A stretch of 64,000 bases of DNA from Candidatus Magasanikiibacteriota bacterium (GCA_903893485.1 CAITMK010000014.1:1-64000); one strand, 5' to 3'. Shown: positions 31,972 through 40,891, counted from the first letter of the stretch. Notes: a model not told the origin generated them from the letters alone. Numbers and translations are program-made.

Positions 31972-33474
31972 TTATGCGGCGAAGAACGCGGTAAGCGCTT
32001 CTTTTAATTTAGTTTCGATAGCTGGTGTGAGCGCTTTTTCTTTTTGCAAGTCAGCAATCATATCTGAATATGATGCATCAAGATATGCGTGTAGTTTCTT
32101 TTCAGTTGCCTGCACAACTTCAACGGCGGTTTTGTCGAAGTAACCATTGGTTACCGCGTAAATTACCGCGATCTGATGTTCCACAGAAAGTGGTTCGTAT
32201 TGTGGCTGCTTTAAAATTTCAACGGTACGGCGGCCACGTTCGATTTGGTTGCGGGTGCCTTCGTCGAGATCTGATGCAAATTGTGCAAACGCTTCAAGTT
32301 CACGGAACTGCGCTAAATCGAGGCGAAGTTTACCAGAAACTTTTTTCATGGCTTTAATTTGTGCCGCACCACCCACACGTGAAACAGACAAACCAACGTT
32401 CAAAGCTGGGCGAACACCTTTATAGAACAAATCTGATTCCAAGAAAATCTGACCATCGGTAATTGAAATTACGTTGGTTGGAATATATGCAGAAACATCA
32501 TTCGCCTGAGTTTCGATAATTGGCAATGCGGTTAATGAACCACCGCCCAATTCATCTGACAATTTTGCCGCGCGTTCCAAAAGACGTGAGTGCAAGTAAA
32601 AAATATCACCCGGGTATGCTTCACGACCTGGTGGACGACGGAGCAAAAGTGAAATTTCGCGGTATGCCCATGCGTGCTTAGATAAATCATCGTACACAAC
32701 CAGCGCGTGCTGCTTGTTTTCCATGAAGTATTCACCAAGCGCGGCACCTGCAAATGGCGCAATATATGAAAGCGCAGCTGGATCTGAAGCACCAGCCACC
32801 ACCACGATGGTTGATTTCATGGCACCAGATTTTTCCAAGGTTGCAACCAAACGTGCAACTTTTGATTCCTTTTGGCCAATTGCAACGTAAATTGAAATAA
32901 CGCCTTGTGACTGTTGGTTGATAATGGTATCGATTGCCACCGCAGTTTTACCGGTCTGGCGATCGCCAATAATAAGTTCGCGCTGACCACGACCAATTGG
33001 GATCATGGCATCAATAGCTTTGATACCAGTTTGCACCGGTTCTACAACCGGCTGACGCTGCAACACACCTGGAGCCACTTTTTCGATTGGATAAATCGCA
33101 GCTTCTTTAATTGGGCCCTTGCCGTCGAGTGGGCGACCAAGTGGATCAACCACGCGACCAATAAAGTTTGGGCCAACGGGAATTGAAAGAATGCGGCCGG
33201 TACGTCGTACCATGGTGCCTTCAACAATTTTTTTGTATTCACCCAAAATAATTGCACCAACAGCATCTTCTTCAAGGTTAAGTGCAACACCAAGTACTGG
33301 TTCTTCGCCAGGAGCTTCGAAAGAAAGCATTTCAGCAGATTGACATTTGGTAAGCCCAGAAATTTTGGCAATACCATCACCTACTTCCATTACAGTACCA
33401 ACTTCGGCAACTGATGGATCAAGTGACAAACCGGTAATTTGATTTTTAAGTGCTTCCAAAACGGAATCTTTCAT
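31972..33474 (-). CDS. atpA: ATP synthase F1 alpha subunit
   Basis: 500-aa non-catalytic alpha subunit. Seen: Walker A IGDRQTGKTAVAID, PIGRGQRELI, the arginine-finger region ISVSRVGGAAQIKAMK (as LSVSRVGG), and ALVVYDDLSKHAWAYRE. ATG 33474 (MKDSVLEAL) is 1 nt past the atpH stop; ATG 33486, overlapping atpH, is an alternative adding four residues. Confidence 0.97.
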   Translation of the reverse strand: MKDSVLEALKNQITGLSLDPSVAEVGTVMEVGDGIAKISGLTKCQSAEMLSFEAPGEEPVLGVALNLEEDAVGAIILGEYKKIVEGTMVRRTGRILSIPVGPNFIGRVVDPLGRPLDGKGPIKEAAIYPIEKVAPGVLQRQPVVEPVQTGIKAIDAMIPIGRGQRELIIGDRQTGKTAVAIDTIINQQSQGVISIYVAIGQKESKVARLVATLEKSGAMKSTIVVVAGASDPAALSYIAPFAGAALGEYFMENKQHALVVYDDLSKHAWAYREISLLLRRPPGREAYPGDIFYLHSRLLERAAKLSDELGGGSLTALPIIETQANDVSAYIPTNVISITDGQIFLESDLFYKGVRPALNVGLSVSRVGGAAQIKAMKKVSGKLRLDLAQFRELEAFAQFASDLDEGTRNQIERGRRTVEILKQPQYEPLSVEHQIAVIYAVTNGYFDKTAVEVVQATEKKLHAYLDASYSDMIADLQKEKALTPAIETKLKEALTAFFAA

Positions 33475-33475
33475 G

Positions 33476-33856
33476 TTAGTTTTCATAGAGTTTCTGTAAA
33501 GCTGTTTTGACGGTGCCGTCAATGATCACATCACCCACCTGGAGGCGAAGTCCGCCAATAACATGGGGATCGATGGTGTGGTCAATAACGGCCGCAGCGC
33601 CGAATGATTCTTTGAGATTTTCAATTACTGCGTGTGAAAGTGGAAACGCGCCAACGGTTTTGAGTTGAACGACGCCCGCCTGTTCGTCTGCAAGCTCCGA
33701 AAAAACACGAACAATCCGCGGCAACAAGCGCACCGCGCGGCCACGACGAAGCGCGCCGGCAAATGCAGCGATCACTTCTGGTAATTGTTCTGGAGTTGCG
33801 CGACCAGCGGCTGAAAGCAAAATTCCTGCCCACTGGCGTGGCGATTGACGACGCAT
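33476..33856 (-). CDS. atpH: ATP synthase F1 delta subunit (short)
   Basis: 126-aa delta subunit identified by position between atpF and atpA and by the C-terminal IDHTIDPHVIGGLRLQVGDVIIDGTVKTALQKL, matching the delta/OSCP C-terminus. It is about 50 residues shorter than E. coli delta, with a reduced N-terminal helical domain that normally caps alpha subunits. ATG 33856 is 1 nt after the atpF stop. Confidence 0.88.
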   Translation of the reverse strand: MRRQSPRQWAGILLSAAGRATPEQLPEVIAAFAGALRRGRAVRLLPRIVRVFSELADEQAGVVQLKTVGAFPLSHAVIENLKESFGAAAVIDHTIDPHVIGGLRLQVGDVIIDGTVKTALQKLYEN

Positions 33857-33857
33857 A

Positions 33858-34394
33858 TTATTTCTTCTTTGCTTTTTTAAGTGTCTTTTCGGCAAGTGAC
33901 GCATCTGTTTTGGCATCAATTTTGTCTTTGAGCACCAATTCAGCGGTTGAAACCACCAATGCGGTAATTTCTTTTTTCAATTGCTTTTCTGCCTCAACGC
34001 GTTCGTCAGCAATATTTTTGCGAGCGTCCGCAACTAATTTATTTACTTCCGCGCGAGCCTTTTCCAAAGTTTCGGCGCGTTTGTCTTCGGCAAGCTTATG
34101 AGCATCCTGCAAAAAAGCCGCGGCTTCGACGCGAGCAGCACCAAGTGCCGCTGCGTGCTCCTTTTCTATGTCCTTTAAGCGAACGCCAGCTGCATCTGCA
34201 TTGGCAAGGCCTTCTGCGATGCGCTTTTCGCGCGCCTCAAGCATGGCAACAATAGGCTTGTATGCCCAGCGCCAGAGCACAAATAAAATAATGAGGAAAT
34301 TAACAAGCTGCGCCAAGAACACGTCGCCCTTAAGGCCAAGTGTACCTACAACGCCGCCGGAATTTTCTGTTGACTGTTCTGTTTGTGTTGCCAT
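33858..34394 (-). CDS. atpF: ATP synthase Fo b subunit
   Basis: 178-aa peripheral-stalk subunit: one membrane helix (about 28-48, FLAQLVNFLIILFVLWRWAY) followed by a long charged coiled-coil (KPIVAMLEAREKRIAEGLAN onward). The residues before the helix are longer than usual. Dimerises and holds F1 through delta. Confidence 0.93.
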   Translation of the reverse strand: MATQTEQSTENSGGVVGTLGLKGDVFLAQLVNFLIILFVLWRWAYKPIVAMLEAREKRIAEGLANADAAGVRLKDIEKEHAAALGAARVEAAAFLQDAHKLAEDKRAETLEKARAEVNKLVADARKNIADERVEAEKQLKKEITALVVSTAELVLKDKIDAKTDASLAEKTLKKAKKK

Positions 34395-34422
34395 AGAAAA
34401 GGAGCTAACGGCTTCCTGAGAA

Positions 34423-34641
34423 TTAGAGAACGAACACTACAACCAATGCGTAAATAGCGATAGCTTCTGCGAATGCTGCACCAAGTAACATTGGGACAAA
34501 AACTTTGTCACTTGCTTCTGGGTTGCGACCAATTGCTTCCATTGCTTTACCAACAATGTTACCAACTGCCCAAGCAGGAAGCATACCACCCAAAGCGATA
34601 GTAAGACCTTTTGCGAGAACTGTAATTACTGCGACGTCCAT
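34423..34641 (-). CDS. atpE: ATP synthase Fo c subunit
   Basis: 72-aa proteolipid with two helices and the RNPEA polar loop (GRNPEASDK). The ion-binding carboxylate is Glu in AAFAEAIAIYALV of helix 2. Helix 1 has GGMLPAWAVG with an unusual Pro. Without the Na+-ligand set I would recognise, a proton ring is more likely. Encoded between atpB and atpF. Confidence 0.95.
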   Translation of the reverse strand: MDVAVITVLAKGLTIALGGMLPAWAVGNIVGKAMEAIGRNPEASDKVFVPMLLGAAFAEAIAIYALVVVFVL

Positions 34642-34725
34642 ATAATTTTGTTAGATGAATGACTGTCAGCGACTCACTTTTTGTTCGACGATGTACAAAA
34701 GCGGGGCGCAATTCAGCCGATCATG

Positions 34726-35532
34726 TTAGTGGTGATCAGCGGCGTGCTCGGTGTGCTCTCCATGTGGCGGTTCCGTGGCAAGTGTAAGGAAAACCAACAC
34801 CAGCATAGAAAATACCGTTGCCTGGATGAGACCCACCAAAAGCTCGAGAGCCTGAAACGGTAATGGCACAATATATGCTGCCAAAGAGATCATCACGGTC
34901 ATGAGAACCTCACCGGCAAAGATATTACCAAATAAACGCAAAGAAAGCGAGACCACACGCGCAAGCTCCCCTACCATCTCGATTAAACCTACGCCAAATT
35001 GAATAACGCCAGTTAATAAACCAGTTGGCCCTTGGGTGAATGATTTGAGCAAAGGCCCAATCTGAACAAACTTATTGGTATGACGCCAAACGCCTAAAGT
35101 GACAACGCCAAACAAGTGGGTACACACAATTGAGAATAAGCCGAGCGCCAAAGTAAGATTTAAATCTGACGTTGCAGGGCGAAGAAGTGGAACAAATTCC
35201 GTGCCCTTCCAAAAACCAATTGAACCGGTGCCCGGAAGCTGCCCGAGCCAGTTGTTAAGTAAAATGAAAAGAAAAAGCGTAAGCACCAGTGGCAAAAACT
35301 TTTTGCTGCGTGCGCGATCGTGCGTTACGTTGTCTGCTGTTTTTAAAAAGAATTCAACAATGGCTTCCATGATATTCTGAAGGCCGGTTGGTGCACCCGG
35401 TTTTGATTTGAAACGAATCCACGCTGCAACAAGTACCAAAAAAATCGTAACGATCCATGCGTTGATCATCGAGTTGGTAATGGTAAGGCCGGCAAAATGT
35501 GCAATTGGCTCGGCAGCGAGTGGAACGTTCAT
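34726..35532 (-). CDS. atpB: ATP synthase Fo a subunit
   Basis: 268-aa polytopic a subunit, which forms the proton half-channels. The essential Arg is in LARVVSLSLRLFGNIFAGEVL (SLRLFGN), and the C-terminal ALELLVGLIQATVFSMLVLVFL is the usual final helix. His-rich tail (HGEHTEHAADHH) at the C-terminus is notable. ATG 35532 overlaps the atpI-like stop by 4 nt. Confidence 0.95.
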   Translation of the reverse strand: MNVPLAAEPIAHFAGLTITNSMINAWIVTIFLVLVAAWIRFKSKPGAPTGLQNIMEAIVEFFLKTADNVTHDRARSKKFLPLVLTLFLFILLNNWLGQLPGTGSIGFWKGTEFVPLLRPATSDLNLTLALGLFSIVCTHLFGVVTLGVWRHTNKFVQIGPLLKSFTQGPTGLLTGVIQFGVGLIEMVGELARVVSLSLRLFGNIFAGEVLMTVMISLAAYIVPLPFQALELLVGLIQATVFSMLVLVFLTLATEPPHGEHTEHAADHH

Positions 35533-35819
35533 AGATTTTCTAAATCCTGATCTGTGTAATGTTTTGTAGCGTGCGGCGTTTCGAGCGTTTTGTATTCTGC
35601 CGCGTACCAAGCTGCTTTGCGACGAATAATTAATGTGCTGATTGTTGCCGCTAACGCGAACCCGATTATTATACCAAATGGTGCAAAATGAAATTTTTCT
35701 TGGAGCCATTTGCCCGCAAGCACAAACAACACCACGGGCGCTGCAATACTTGCTCCAAAATCACCCATGATTTTGAGGCCTAACATGTATGATCGGCGAT
35801 CTGAATCATTGAATGACAT
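35529..35819 (-). CDS. AtpI/AtpZ-like ATP synthase assembly protein
   Basis: 96-aa protein with two membrane helices (about 22-42 and 48-68) and GLKIMGDFGASIAAPVVLFVLAGKWL, typical of AtpI/AtpZ (putative F0F1-ATPase subunit, Ca2+/Mg2+ transporter family). In other bacteria it assists c-ring assembly. First gene of the atp operon; ATG 35819 lies 22 nt from the -10. Confidence 0.8.
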   Translation of the reverse strand: MSFNDSDRRSYMLGLKIMGDFGASIAAPVVLFVLAGKWLQEKFHFAPFGIIIGFALAATISTLIIRRKAAWYAAEYKTLETPHATKHYTDQDLENL

Positions 35820-35841
35820 ACGGGTTCGATTGACGATGTAT

Positions 35842-35870
35842 ATGATACAGAAAATTTTGCGCGGGGTCAA
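35842..35870 (-). promoter_or_regulatory. atp operon promoter
   Basis: TTGACC (35865-35870), 17 nt, TATCAT (35842-35847). Leader about 16 nt with no SD. Confidence 0.75.
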
Positions 35871-35877
35871 GCATTAT

Positions 35878-36723
35878 TTAAATTCCAAAAAGCAGCCGTG
35901 CATTTTGAGTAGTCTGAGCTGCGGCCTCTTCCTCCGACACGCCCCAGATCTGCGCTACGGCAGCCGCAGTAAACGCCACATACACCGGTTCATTACGCTC
36001 ACCACGATGCGGCGCTGGCGTTAAAAAAGGGCAATCAGTTTCCACCACCAAACGATCACGTGGCACCACGCGCACGGCAGCAGCGAGTGAATTTTCGGTT
36101 TCTGGCTTTTTTGGTGGAAACGTAATAATGCCTGGTACTGAAATATACATGCCGAGCGCAACATATTTTTCTGCCTCGGCCGCGGTGCCGGTAAAACAAT
36201 GCAGCACACCACGACGCGTCAATTTCCCTGCTGCAATATATTCAGTCAACACGCGCGTGACAATTTCGTGTGCATCACGGCAATGAATAATCACTGGCTT
36301 TACGAGCTCATCGCATAAATCCAAATGCAGTCGAAAAACTTTTTCCTGATCAGCCGCAACTTTTGCAGCATCCATTCCTTCGGGCACGCGATACAAATCC
36401 ATTCCCGTCTCACCGATGGCAACAACTTTTGGCGACAGCGCGAGCTGCTTATAAAAATCAAAATCAAAATCTTCGTGACCATCGCCCTCGTCTTCGCTTG
36501 GATGAATATGATGAATGTTTGATGGATGTAAGCCAACCGCGGCCCATACATCAGGATGCTGCGCCGCAAACTCAACTGCCTCGCGACTTGTTTTTTGCAT
36601 CGTGCCCACTGTAATCATGCCAACACCCGCCGCGCGTGCGTGGGCCAAAACATCATTGATATCATTTTTGTACGTCGCAAACGAAACGTGACTATGCGTG
36701 TCGATTAATTTAAAATTTTCCAT
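35878..36723 (-). CDS. tatD: TatD-family metal-dependent DNase
   Basis: 281-aa TIM-barrel hydrolase. Metal ligands seen: DTHSHVSF (HxH), GETGMDLYR (Glu), HCRDAHE (His), LHCFTGT (His) and ETDCPFL (Asp). Family members are 3'-5' DNases. The loop after the first Glu strand contains HIHPSEDEGDGHEDFDFDFY, an acidic insertion not common in E. coli TatD. Overlaps cvpA by 14 nt. Confidence 0.93.
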   Translation of the reverse strand: MENFKLIDTHSHVSFATYKNDINDVLAHARAAGVGMITVGTMQKTSREAVEFAAQHPDVWAAVGLHPSNIHHIHPSEDEGDGHEDFDFDFYKQLALSPKVVAIGETGMDLYRVPEGMDAAKVAADQEKVFRLHLDLCDELVKPVIIHCRDAHEIVTRVLTEYIAAGKLTRRGVLHCFTGTAAEAEKYVALGMYISVPGIITFPPKKPETENSLAAAVRVVPRDRLVVETDCPFLTPAPHRGERNEPVYVAFTAAAVAQIWGVSEEEAAAQTTQNARLLFGI

Positions 36724-37225
36724 ACATCACATCGCGAATCGATTGTGGCACCAGTGGCAGCAATACTTGAGACATATTAATAAATTGCGGCGCAAGTGCA
36801 GAACCTTTTATTGCAACTGCAAATTCTGGAACTGGCAAATATTTTGCATAGTACAATGAAAGCCCAATCACCAAAACGCCTTCCGCAAAACCCAAAATTG
36901 CACCGGCCAAAGAATCGATTGAACCGATAACGGGCAAATGAATAAGCACACCAAATGTTTTTTCAACAAACCAAAATAAAATACCAAACAAGCGCGCCGC
37001 CACCAAAAAAATCAGCAAAAAAGTAATCCACTTACCAAATGCTAAAATATTAATATGTGTTTTGTCTGCAATCCACAGCGCAATATCATTACCATAATGC
37101 GTTGCAACATACGCGCCAACAATTACCCCAATAATGGAACCAATCGCATGAACCAATCCCATGCGAAATCCTGAAAAAATAAATCCTGCGAGCAAAACTA
37201 CTAAAATGATATCAAAGAGCGCCAT
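36710..37225 (-). CDS. CvpA family membrane protein
   Basis: 171-aa protein with four helices and the CvpA pattern: DIILVVLLAGFIFSGFRMGLVHAIGSIIG at the start and GSIDSLAGAILGFAEGVLVIGL in the middle. CvpA relatives are linked to colicin V secretion and envelope homeostasis; precise role unknown. 4 nt after metG. Confidence 0.88.
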   Translation of the reverse strand: MALFDIILVVLLAGFIFSGFRMGLVHAIGSIIGVIVGAYVATHYGNDIALWIADKTHINILAFGKWITFLLIFLVAARLFGILFWFVEKTFGVLIHLPVIGSIDSLAGAILGFAEGVLVIGLSLYYAKYLPVPEFAVAIKGSALAPQFINMSQVLLPLVPQSIRDVMYGKF

Positions 37226-37229
37226 ATAA

Positions 37230-38747
37230 TTAAGTTAATTGTGGGAATAATGGATCCGCCGCGAGTAACACTCCACCTGGCTGCAGCAAACCCCATTCCA
37301 TAATTTTTTCGAACTGAGGTTCGTAGGATTCAAAACCAAGTTGCGCCAATATTTTTTCTGATGACGCGGGCATGAATGGCGAAATCGCAAATGCAATCTG
37401 TCGCAAACCTTCGATCAAAGTGTAGAGTGTACGATCAACATCCGCGGTGCGCCCTTCTTTGGCAGCGGTCCATGGTTTTTCTTTGTCGATGAGTTGATTT
37501 AAACTGCGCACAAAATCCCACACCACTTCGAGCGCGAGTTGGAATTCCCATTTTTCCATGTGCTCGGCATAACGGCTCCAAAAAATTTCGTGCGTTGCTT
37601 CGGTAATCGCTGGCACCACGCCTTCACAAAATTTAATATCCATGGCAATCGTGCGCATGACTAAATTTCCTAAATCGTTTTGCAAATCGGCGCGATAGCG
37701 TTGTTCCAATTTGGTGAAAGAAAAATCACCATCGCCACCAAACGGCATTTCGCGAAACAAGAAAAAGCGAAACGGATCCAAACCGTATTTAGAAATAATG
37801 TCGAGCGGATTTACCACATTGCCCAAAGACTTTGACATTTTTTGACCATCCACCGTAAGCCATCCGTGCGCTACAATTTTGCCCGGAAGCGGCAACTGCG
37901 CGGACATCAGCATTGCGGGCCAGAGCAGCGCGTGGAACCGATTGATTTCCTTAGCCATCACATGCGCATTTGCTGGCCACCACTCTGTAAAAAAATCATC
38001 TTGCGCTTCATCGCCATACCCAACTGCGGTTACATAATTAGTAAGCGCGTCAAACCACACGTACATTACTTGCGAGTCATCGCCCGGCACGGGAATGCCC
38101 CATGATAATTTTTCAACGCTGCGCGAAATTGAAATGTCTTCTAAACCTTCGTCCAAAAGATGACGCATTTCTTTTTGGCGATTTTGTGGAAACACAAAAT
38201 CCATGTGCTCATCAAAATGTTTTTTTAGCGCGTCAGAATATTTTGAGAGACGGAAAAAATAATTTTCTTCTGCAAGTAATTCTGGTTTTTTTAAATGAAT
38301 CGGGCAACGGCCTTCGGTGTCCAAATCTTTTTCGTTGTAAAATTGTTCGCAGCCAACGCAATACAAACCTTCGTAAGTTTTTTTGTAAATATCGCCTGCT
38401 GCCGCGGCAGCCTCCCAAAATTTTTGAGCGCCCGCAATATGGCGCGGTTCGGTGGTACGAATAAAATCCGTGTTTGAACACCCCAGCGTTGTATGTAAAT
38501 CACGAAACGTTTGTGCAATGCCATCAACAAACTGTTGTGGCGTCACGCCCGCTGCATCTGCGGCGCGCGCAATTTTTTGGCCGTGCTCGTCGGTACCGGT
38601 TAAAAAATTAACTTCTTTGCCCTGCAAGCGCTGAAACCGAGCCATAATATCTGCCGCAATAGAAGTATACGCATGGCCAATATGAGCCGATGCGTTCACA
38701 TAATAAATTGGCGTCGTGAGGTAATAATGGTCGGATCGCTTTGACAT
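37230..38747 (-). CDS. metG: Methionyl-tRNA synthetase
   Basis: 505-aa class I synthetase. HIGH motif as AHIGHAYTS, KMSKS as QKMSKSLGNV, and a zinc knuckle CVGCEQFYNEKDL...CPIH (three Cys and a possible His ligand, fewer than a four-Cys finger). Anticodon-binding helical domain is present; no C-terminal tRNA-binding EMAP domain. Start ATG 38747 (MSKRSDHYYLTTPIYYVNA) fits the family and the promoter; the frame is open further up into the next gene's terminator. Confidence 0.97.
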   Translation of the reverse strand: MSKRSDHYYLTTPIYYVNASAHIGHAYTSIAADIMARFQRLQGKEVNFLTGTDEHGQKIARAADAAGVTPQQFVDGIAQTFRDLHTTLGCSNTDFIRTTEPRHIAGAQKFWEAAAAAGDIYKKTYEGLYCVGCEQFYNEKDLDTEGRCPIHLKKPELLAEENYFFRLSKYSDALKKHFDEHMDFVFPQNRQKEMRHLLDEGLEDISISRSVEKLSWGIPVPGDDSQVMYVWFDALTNYVTAVGYGDEAQDDFFTEWWPANAHVMAKEINRFHALLWPAMLMSAQLPLPGKIVAHGWLTVDGQKMSKSLGNVVNPLDIISKYGLDPFRFFLFREMPFGGDGDFSFTKLEQRYRADLQNDLGNLVMRTIAMDIKFCEGVVPAITEATHEIFWSRYAEHMEKWEFQLALEVVWDFVRSLNQLIDKEKPWTAAKEGRTADVDRTLYTLIEGLRQIAFAISPFMPASSEKILAQLGFESYEPQFEKIMEWGLLQPGGVLLAADPLFPQLT

Positions 38748-38755
38748 ATGGGACC

Positions 38756-38784
38756 AGCTTATCAAAAAATACGCGGCCGCGCAA
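38756..38784 (-). promoter_or_regulatory. metG promoter (leaderless)
   Basis: TTGCGC (38779-38784), 17 nt, TAAGCT (38756-38761), 8 nt from ATG 38747. It starts right at the T-run of the preceding terminator. Confidence 0.65.
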
Positions 38785-38825
38785 TAAAAAAATCTGTGCA
38801 AGGTCCCGAAGGTCCTTGCACAGAG
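38785..38825 (-). terminator. Terminator of the 197-aa orphan gene
   Basis: CTGTGCAAGGACC, TTCG tetraloop, GGACCTTGCACAG (one mismatch), then T7 on the minus strand. Confidence 0.92.
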
Positions 38826-38848
38826 TCGCTGCGACGCACGCCGAAGTT

Positions 38849-39442
38849 CTAGGCGTGCAGCACAAGCGTGGTGCCAGCCGACAGCAGATGGCCGGGCGTG
38901 CCGAATGGAGTGCGTTCCACCATAATGCCAGACCCCTTGGGCTTTGCTTCGTACACCCAACGCTCGCCTTCAGCGCTGACAAACGCCGCCAGTGGCAAAT
39001 TGTTGCGCCGACGGCGACTGCAGTACCCCAAGTAGGCCAAGAAGGTCGCCTCCGTAATGGACGCGGACAGGTATGGGCCAAGCGCGTCATCTTTGCAGAG
39101 AAACGTCGGCTCCACCTGATAGCGCAGACTTGCGACGCACACCGCACCGCCCGGAAATCCACCCGTCGGAATCGATTCATCGACCCGCTCCGGATTGATT
39201 CCCCGAACCAGCATGTCGTACTCCAAAAAGTACCCGCAGGACAAATCTCGGTGCGTGAGCCAAACGCGCGCGAGAAGAATGTCCACTTCCTTCAACGCAC
39301 GATTAACCTTGCCGAATGCGCCGTCTTCAGGCGCGCCCACCACGAGGCGAGCGATGTCGGTTACGGTACGCACAATTTCGCAATAGACACCGGCGACTTG
39401 CCGCAACCCCGTTTGGGGATGAAAATTCAAAGTCTGATGCAT
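38849..39442 (-). CDS. Orphan cassette protein, unknown (197 aa)
   Basis: No family recognised. Soluble; mixed alpha/beta (RTVTDIARLVVGAPEDGAFG, SLRYQVEPTFLCKDDALGPY, YLGYCSRRRRNNLPLAAFV). GAGGGGG lies 5-11 nt before ATG 39442, a very strong SD. GC-rich third positions. The unit has its own promoter, a palindromic leader and a TTCG terminator, and is wedged between rsmI and metG. Confidence 0.75.
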   Translation of the reverse strand: MHQTLNFHPQTGLRQVAGVYCEIVRTVTDIARLVVGAPEDGAFGKVNRALKEVDILLARVWLTHRDLSCGYFLEYDMLVRGINPERVDESIPTGGFPGGAVCVASLRYQVEPTFLCKDDALGPYLSASITEATFLAYLGYCSRRRRNNLPLAAFVSAEGERWVYEAKPKGSGIMVERTPFGTPGHLLSAGTTLVLHA

Positions 39443-39453
39443 GGAAACCCCCT

Positions 39454-39469
39454 CGTACTGTTCAGTACG
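39454..39469. promoter_or_regulatory. Palindrome in the orphan leader
   Basis: CGTACTG-TT-CAGTACG, perfect 7-nt arms, located about 2-17 nt past the predicted transcription start. It is either an operator or a 5' mRNA stem close to the SD. Confidence 0.6.
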
Positions 39470-39477
39470 TAAAAAAG

Positions 39478-39506
39478 ATTGTAGTTACAAAATATAAAAA
39501 AGTCAA
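39478..39506 (-). promoter_or_regulatory. Promoter of the 197-aa orphan gene
   Basis: TTGACT (39501-39506), 17 nt, TACAAT (39478-39483). Confidence 0.8.
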
Positions 39507-39509
39507 GTA

Positions 39510-40178
39510 TTACTGCGGCGCCAAAACAATAACAAATTCGCCGCGCGTTTCTTCAGCTTTGAGCTGCGATAAAACTTCTGCGGGCGTGCCACGATATAAT
39601 GTTTCGTGAATTTTGGTAAGCTCACGCGCGAGAAGCATTTGGCGAGCAGGCGCAACGCGCGCAACATCTTGCAGTGTTTTTGAAATACGATGTACTGATT
39701 CTAAAAAGACCACGGTTTCTTCGGTGGCCGCAACTTCGTCAAAAAATTTGTTGCGTTTATTTTTATGGGGCGCAAAACCCATAAAACGGAACCGGTCGGT
39801 AGGAAAACCAGAAACCGAAAGCGCAGCCGTAACGCATGACGCACCAGGAATTGGAGAAATTTCAATTTCTGGATGTTGCGTTGCAATGGTATGCACAAAA
39901 AAATTGCCTGGATCGGAAATGCCCGGCGTACCCGCATCGGTAACAAGCGCAGCCTCCCCTACTTTTTGCAGCGACGCCACCGCACGCTGAATTTCTTGTG
40001 GCGTGCTGTGATGATGGAGTGATGCAACCGATGGCGTCGCGCCAATATGTGCCAATAATTTGGAAGTCATGCGCGTATCTTCCGCAAAAACAAGCGGTAC
40101 AGCCAATAAGACCTCACGCGCGCGGGCCGTGAGGTCTCCTAAATTTCCAATTGGCGTTGCTACAATATACAGTTTCAC
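39510..40178 (-). CDS. rsmI: 16S rRNA 2'-O-methyltransferase RsmI
   Basis: 222-aa SAM-dependent enzyme that methylates C1402 of 16S rRNA. Seen: KLYIVATPIGNLGDLTARA, the SAM-site DAGTPGISDPG, IPGASCVTAALSVSG and FMGFAPHKNKRN. Lacks the C-terminal helical extension found in E. coli RsmI. Likely GTG start at 40178 (VKLYIVATP), 1 nt after the upstream stop. Confidence 0.93.
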   Translation of the reverse strand: MKLYIVATPIGNLGDLTARAREVLLAVPLVFAEDTRMTSKLLAHIGATPSVASLHHHSTPQEIQRAVASLQKVGEAALVTDAGTPGISDPGNFFVHTIATQHPEIEISPIPGASCVTAALSVSGFPTDRFRFMGFAPHKNKRNKFFDEVAATEETVVFLESVHRISKTLQDVARVAPARQMLLARELTKIHETLYRGTPAEVLSQLKAEETRGEFVIVLAPQ

Positions 40179-40179
40179 A

Positions 40180-40824
40180 CTAATCAATGTACACGGAGTT
40201 CTTAGAGAATGCAATGTCACCAAGCCAGAAATAGTTTACAATTGGAAGAACGAGCATGATACCCATCCATTTTGAGTGACCAAATCTTTCGGAAACCAAC
40301 ATGCCAAGCCAAATATAGTACGCAAGCAAAATAAGTGATGAAAGAGCGCTTACCATACCACCAAATGATGCAAAAATAAATACAAATTGGATAAGACCAA
40401 ACCAGGCAGATTTGCCGCCAATTTTAGCAAACATAAATGGTGCTACGAATGGCAAAAAAATCGTCCAGCCATAACGAATATGTGCCTTATATGCAATTTT
40501 AATGAGCGCCCAAATTGGAAAAACAACTAAAAGTAATGTAAGTGGAATAAATACAATTGCGAAAGTTGCAAACGTAGACATCACGCGAGTTGCAATACTT
40601 GCGTAATCGTTCACCCCAAGCGCTGAGGATTGCGCATACGTTTGAACTTGGTCATTCTGTGCTTGCAAACCTAAATCGCCCTGTACCGGAGCAGTGTTTG
40701 CCGCAGCTGCCTGACCCTGCAAACCAAGATCAGCTTGAGCGGGCGCAGTTTGAGCAAATGCAAATGCAGGAGCAGCGGTTACCGCGAGCATTGCACCGCC
40801 AATTACTAAATTTCGAAAACGCAT
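40180..40824 (-). CDS. Secreted/polytopic membrane protein (DUF5684-like)
   Basis: 214-aa protein: signal-like N-terminus (to about 24, AVTAAPAFAFA), a polar stretch containing a doubled motif (QADLGLQGQ and QGDLGLQAQ), then four helices (about 82-110, 120-138, 140-165, 168-190). The C-terminal hydrophobic pattern with FGHSKWMGIMLVLPIVNYFWLG resembles DUF5684-type proteins. Function unknown. Directly upstream of rsmI. Confidence 0.65.
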   Translation of the reverse strand: MRFRNLVIGGAMLAVTAAPAFAFAQTAPAQADLGLQGQAAAANTAPVQGDLGLQAQNDQVQTYAQSSALGVNDYASIATRVMSTFATFAIVFIPLTLLLVVFPIWALIKIAYKAHIRYGWTIFLPFVAPFMFAKIGGKSAWFGLIQFVFIFASFGGMVSALSSLILLAYYIWLGMLVSERFGHSKWMGIMLVLPIVNYFWLGDIAFSKNSVYID

Positions 40825-40863
40825 AAAATTTTGTAAGTTTAAATTAAGCAGTAACAGTATATC

Positions 40864-40891
40864 ACAAAAATCTACCCATTATGGGTAGATT
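40864..40891 (-). terminator. fdx terminator overlapping the stop codon
   Basis: ATCTACCCAT/ATGGGTAGAT perfect stem then T5 on the minus strand; the ferredoxin TAA lies inside the hairpin. Confidence 0.85.

Noticed and set aside
38785..38825. Terminator near metG as a T-box or attenuator controlling metG
   Set aside because: The hairpin lies upstream of the metG promoter and its T-run belongs to the preceding orphan transcript; metG appears leaderless, leaving no room for a leader riboswitch.
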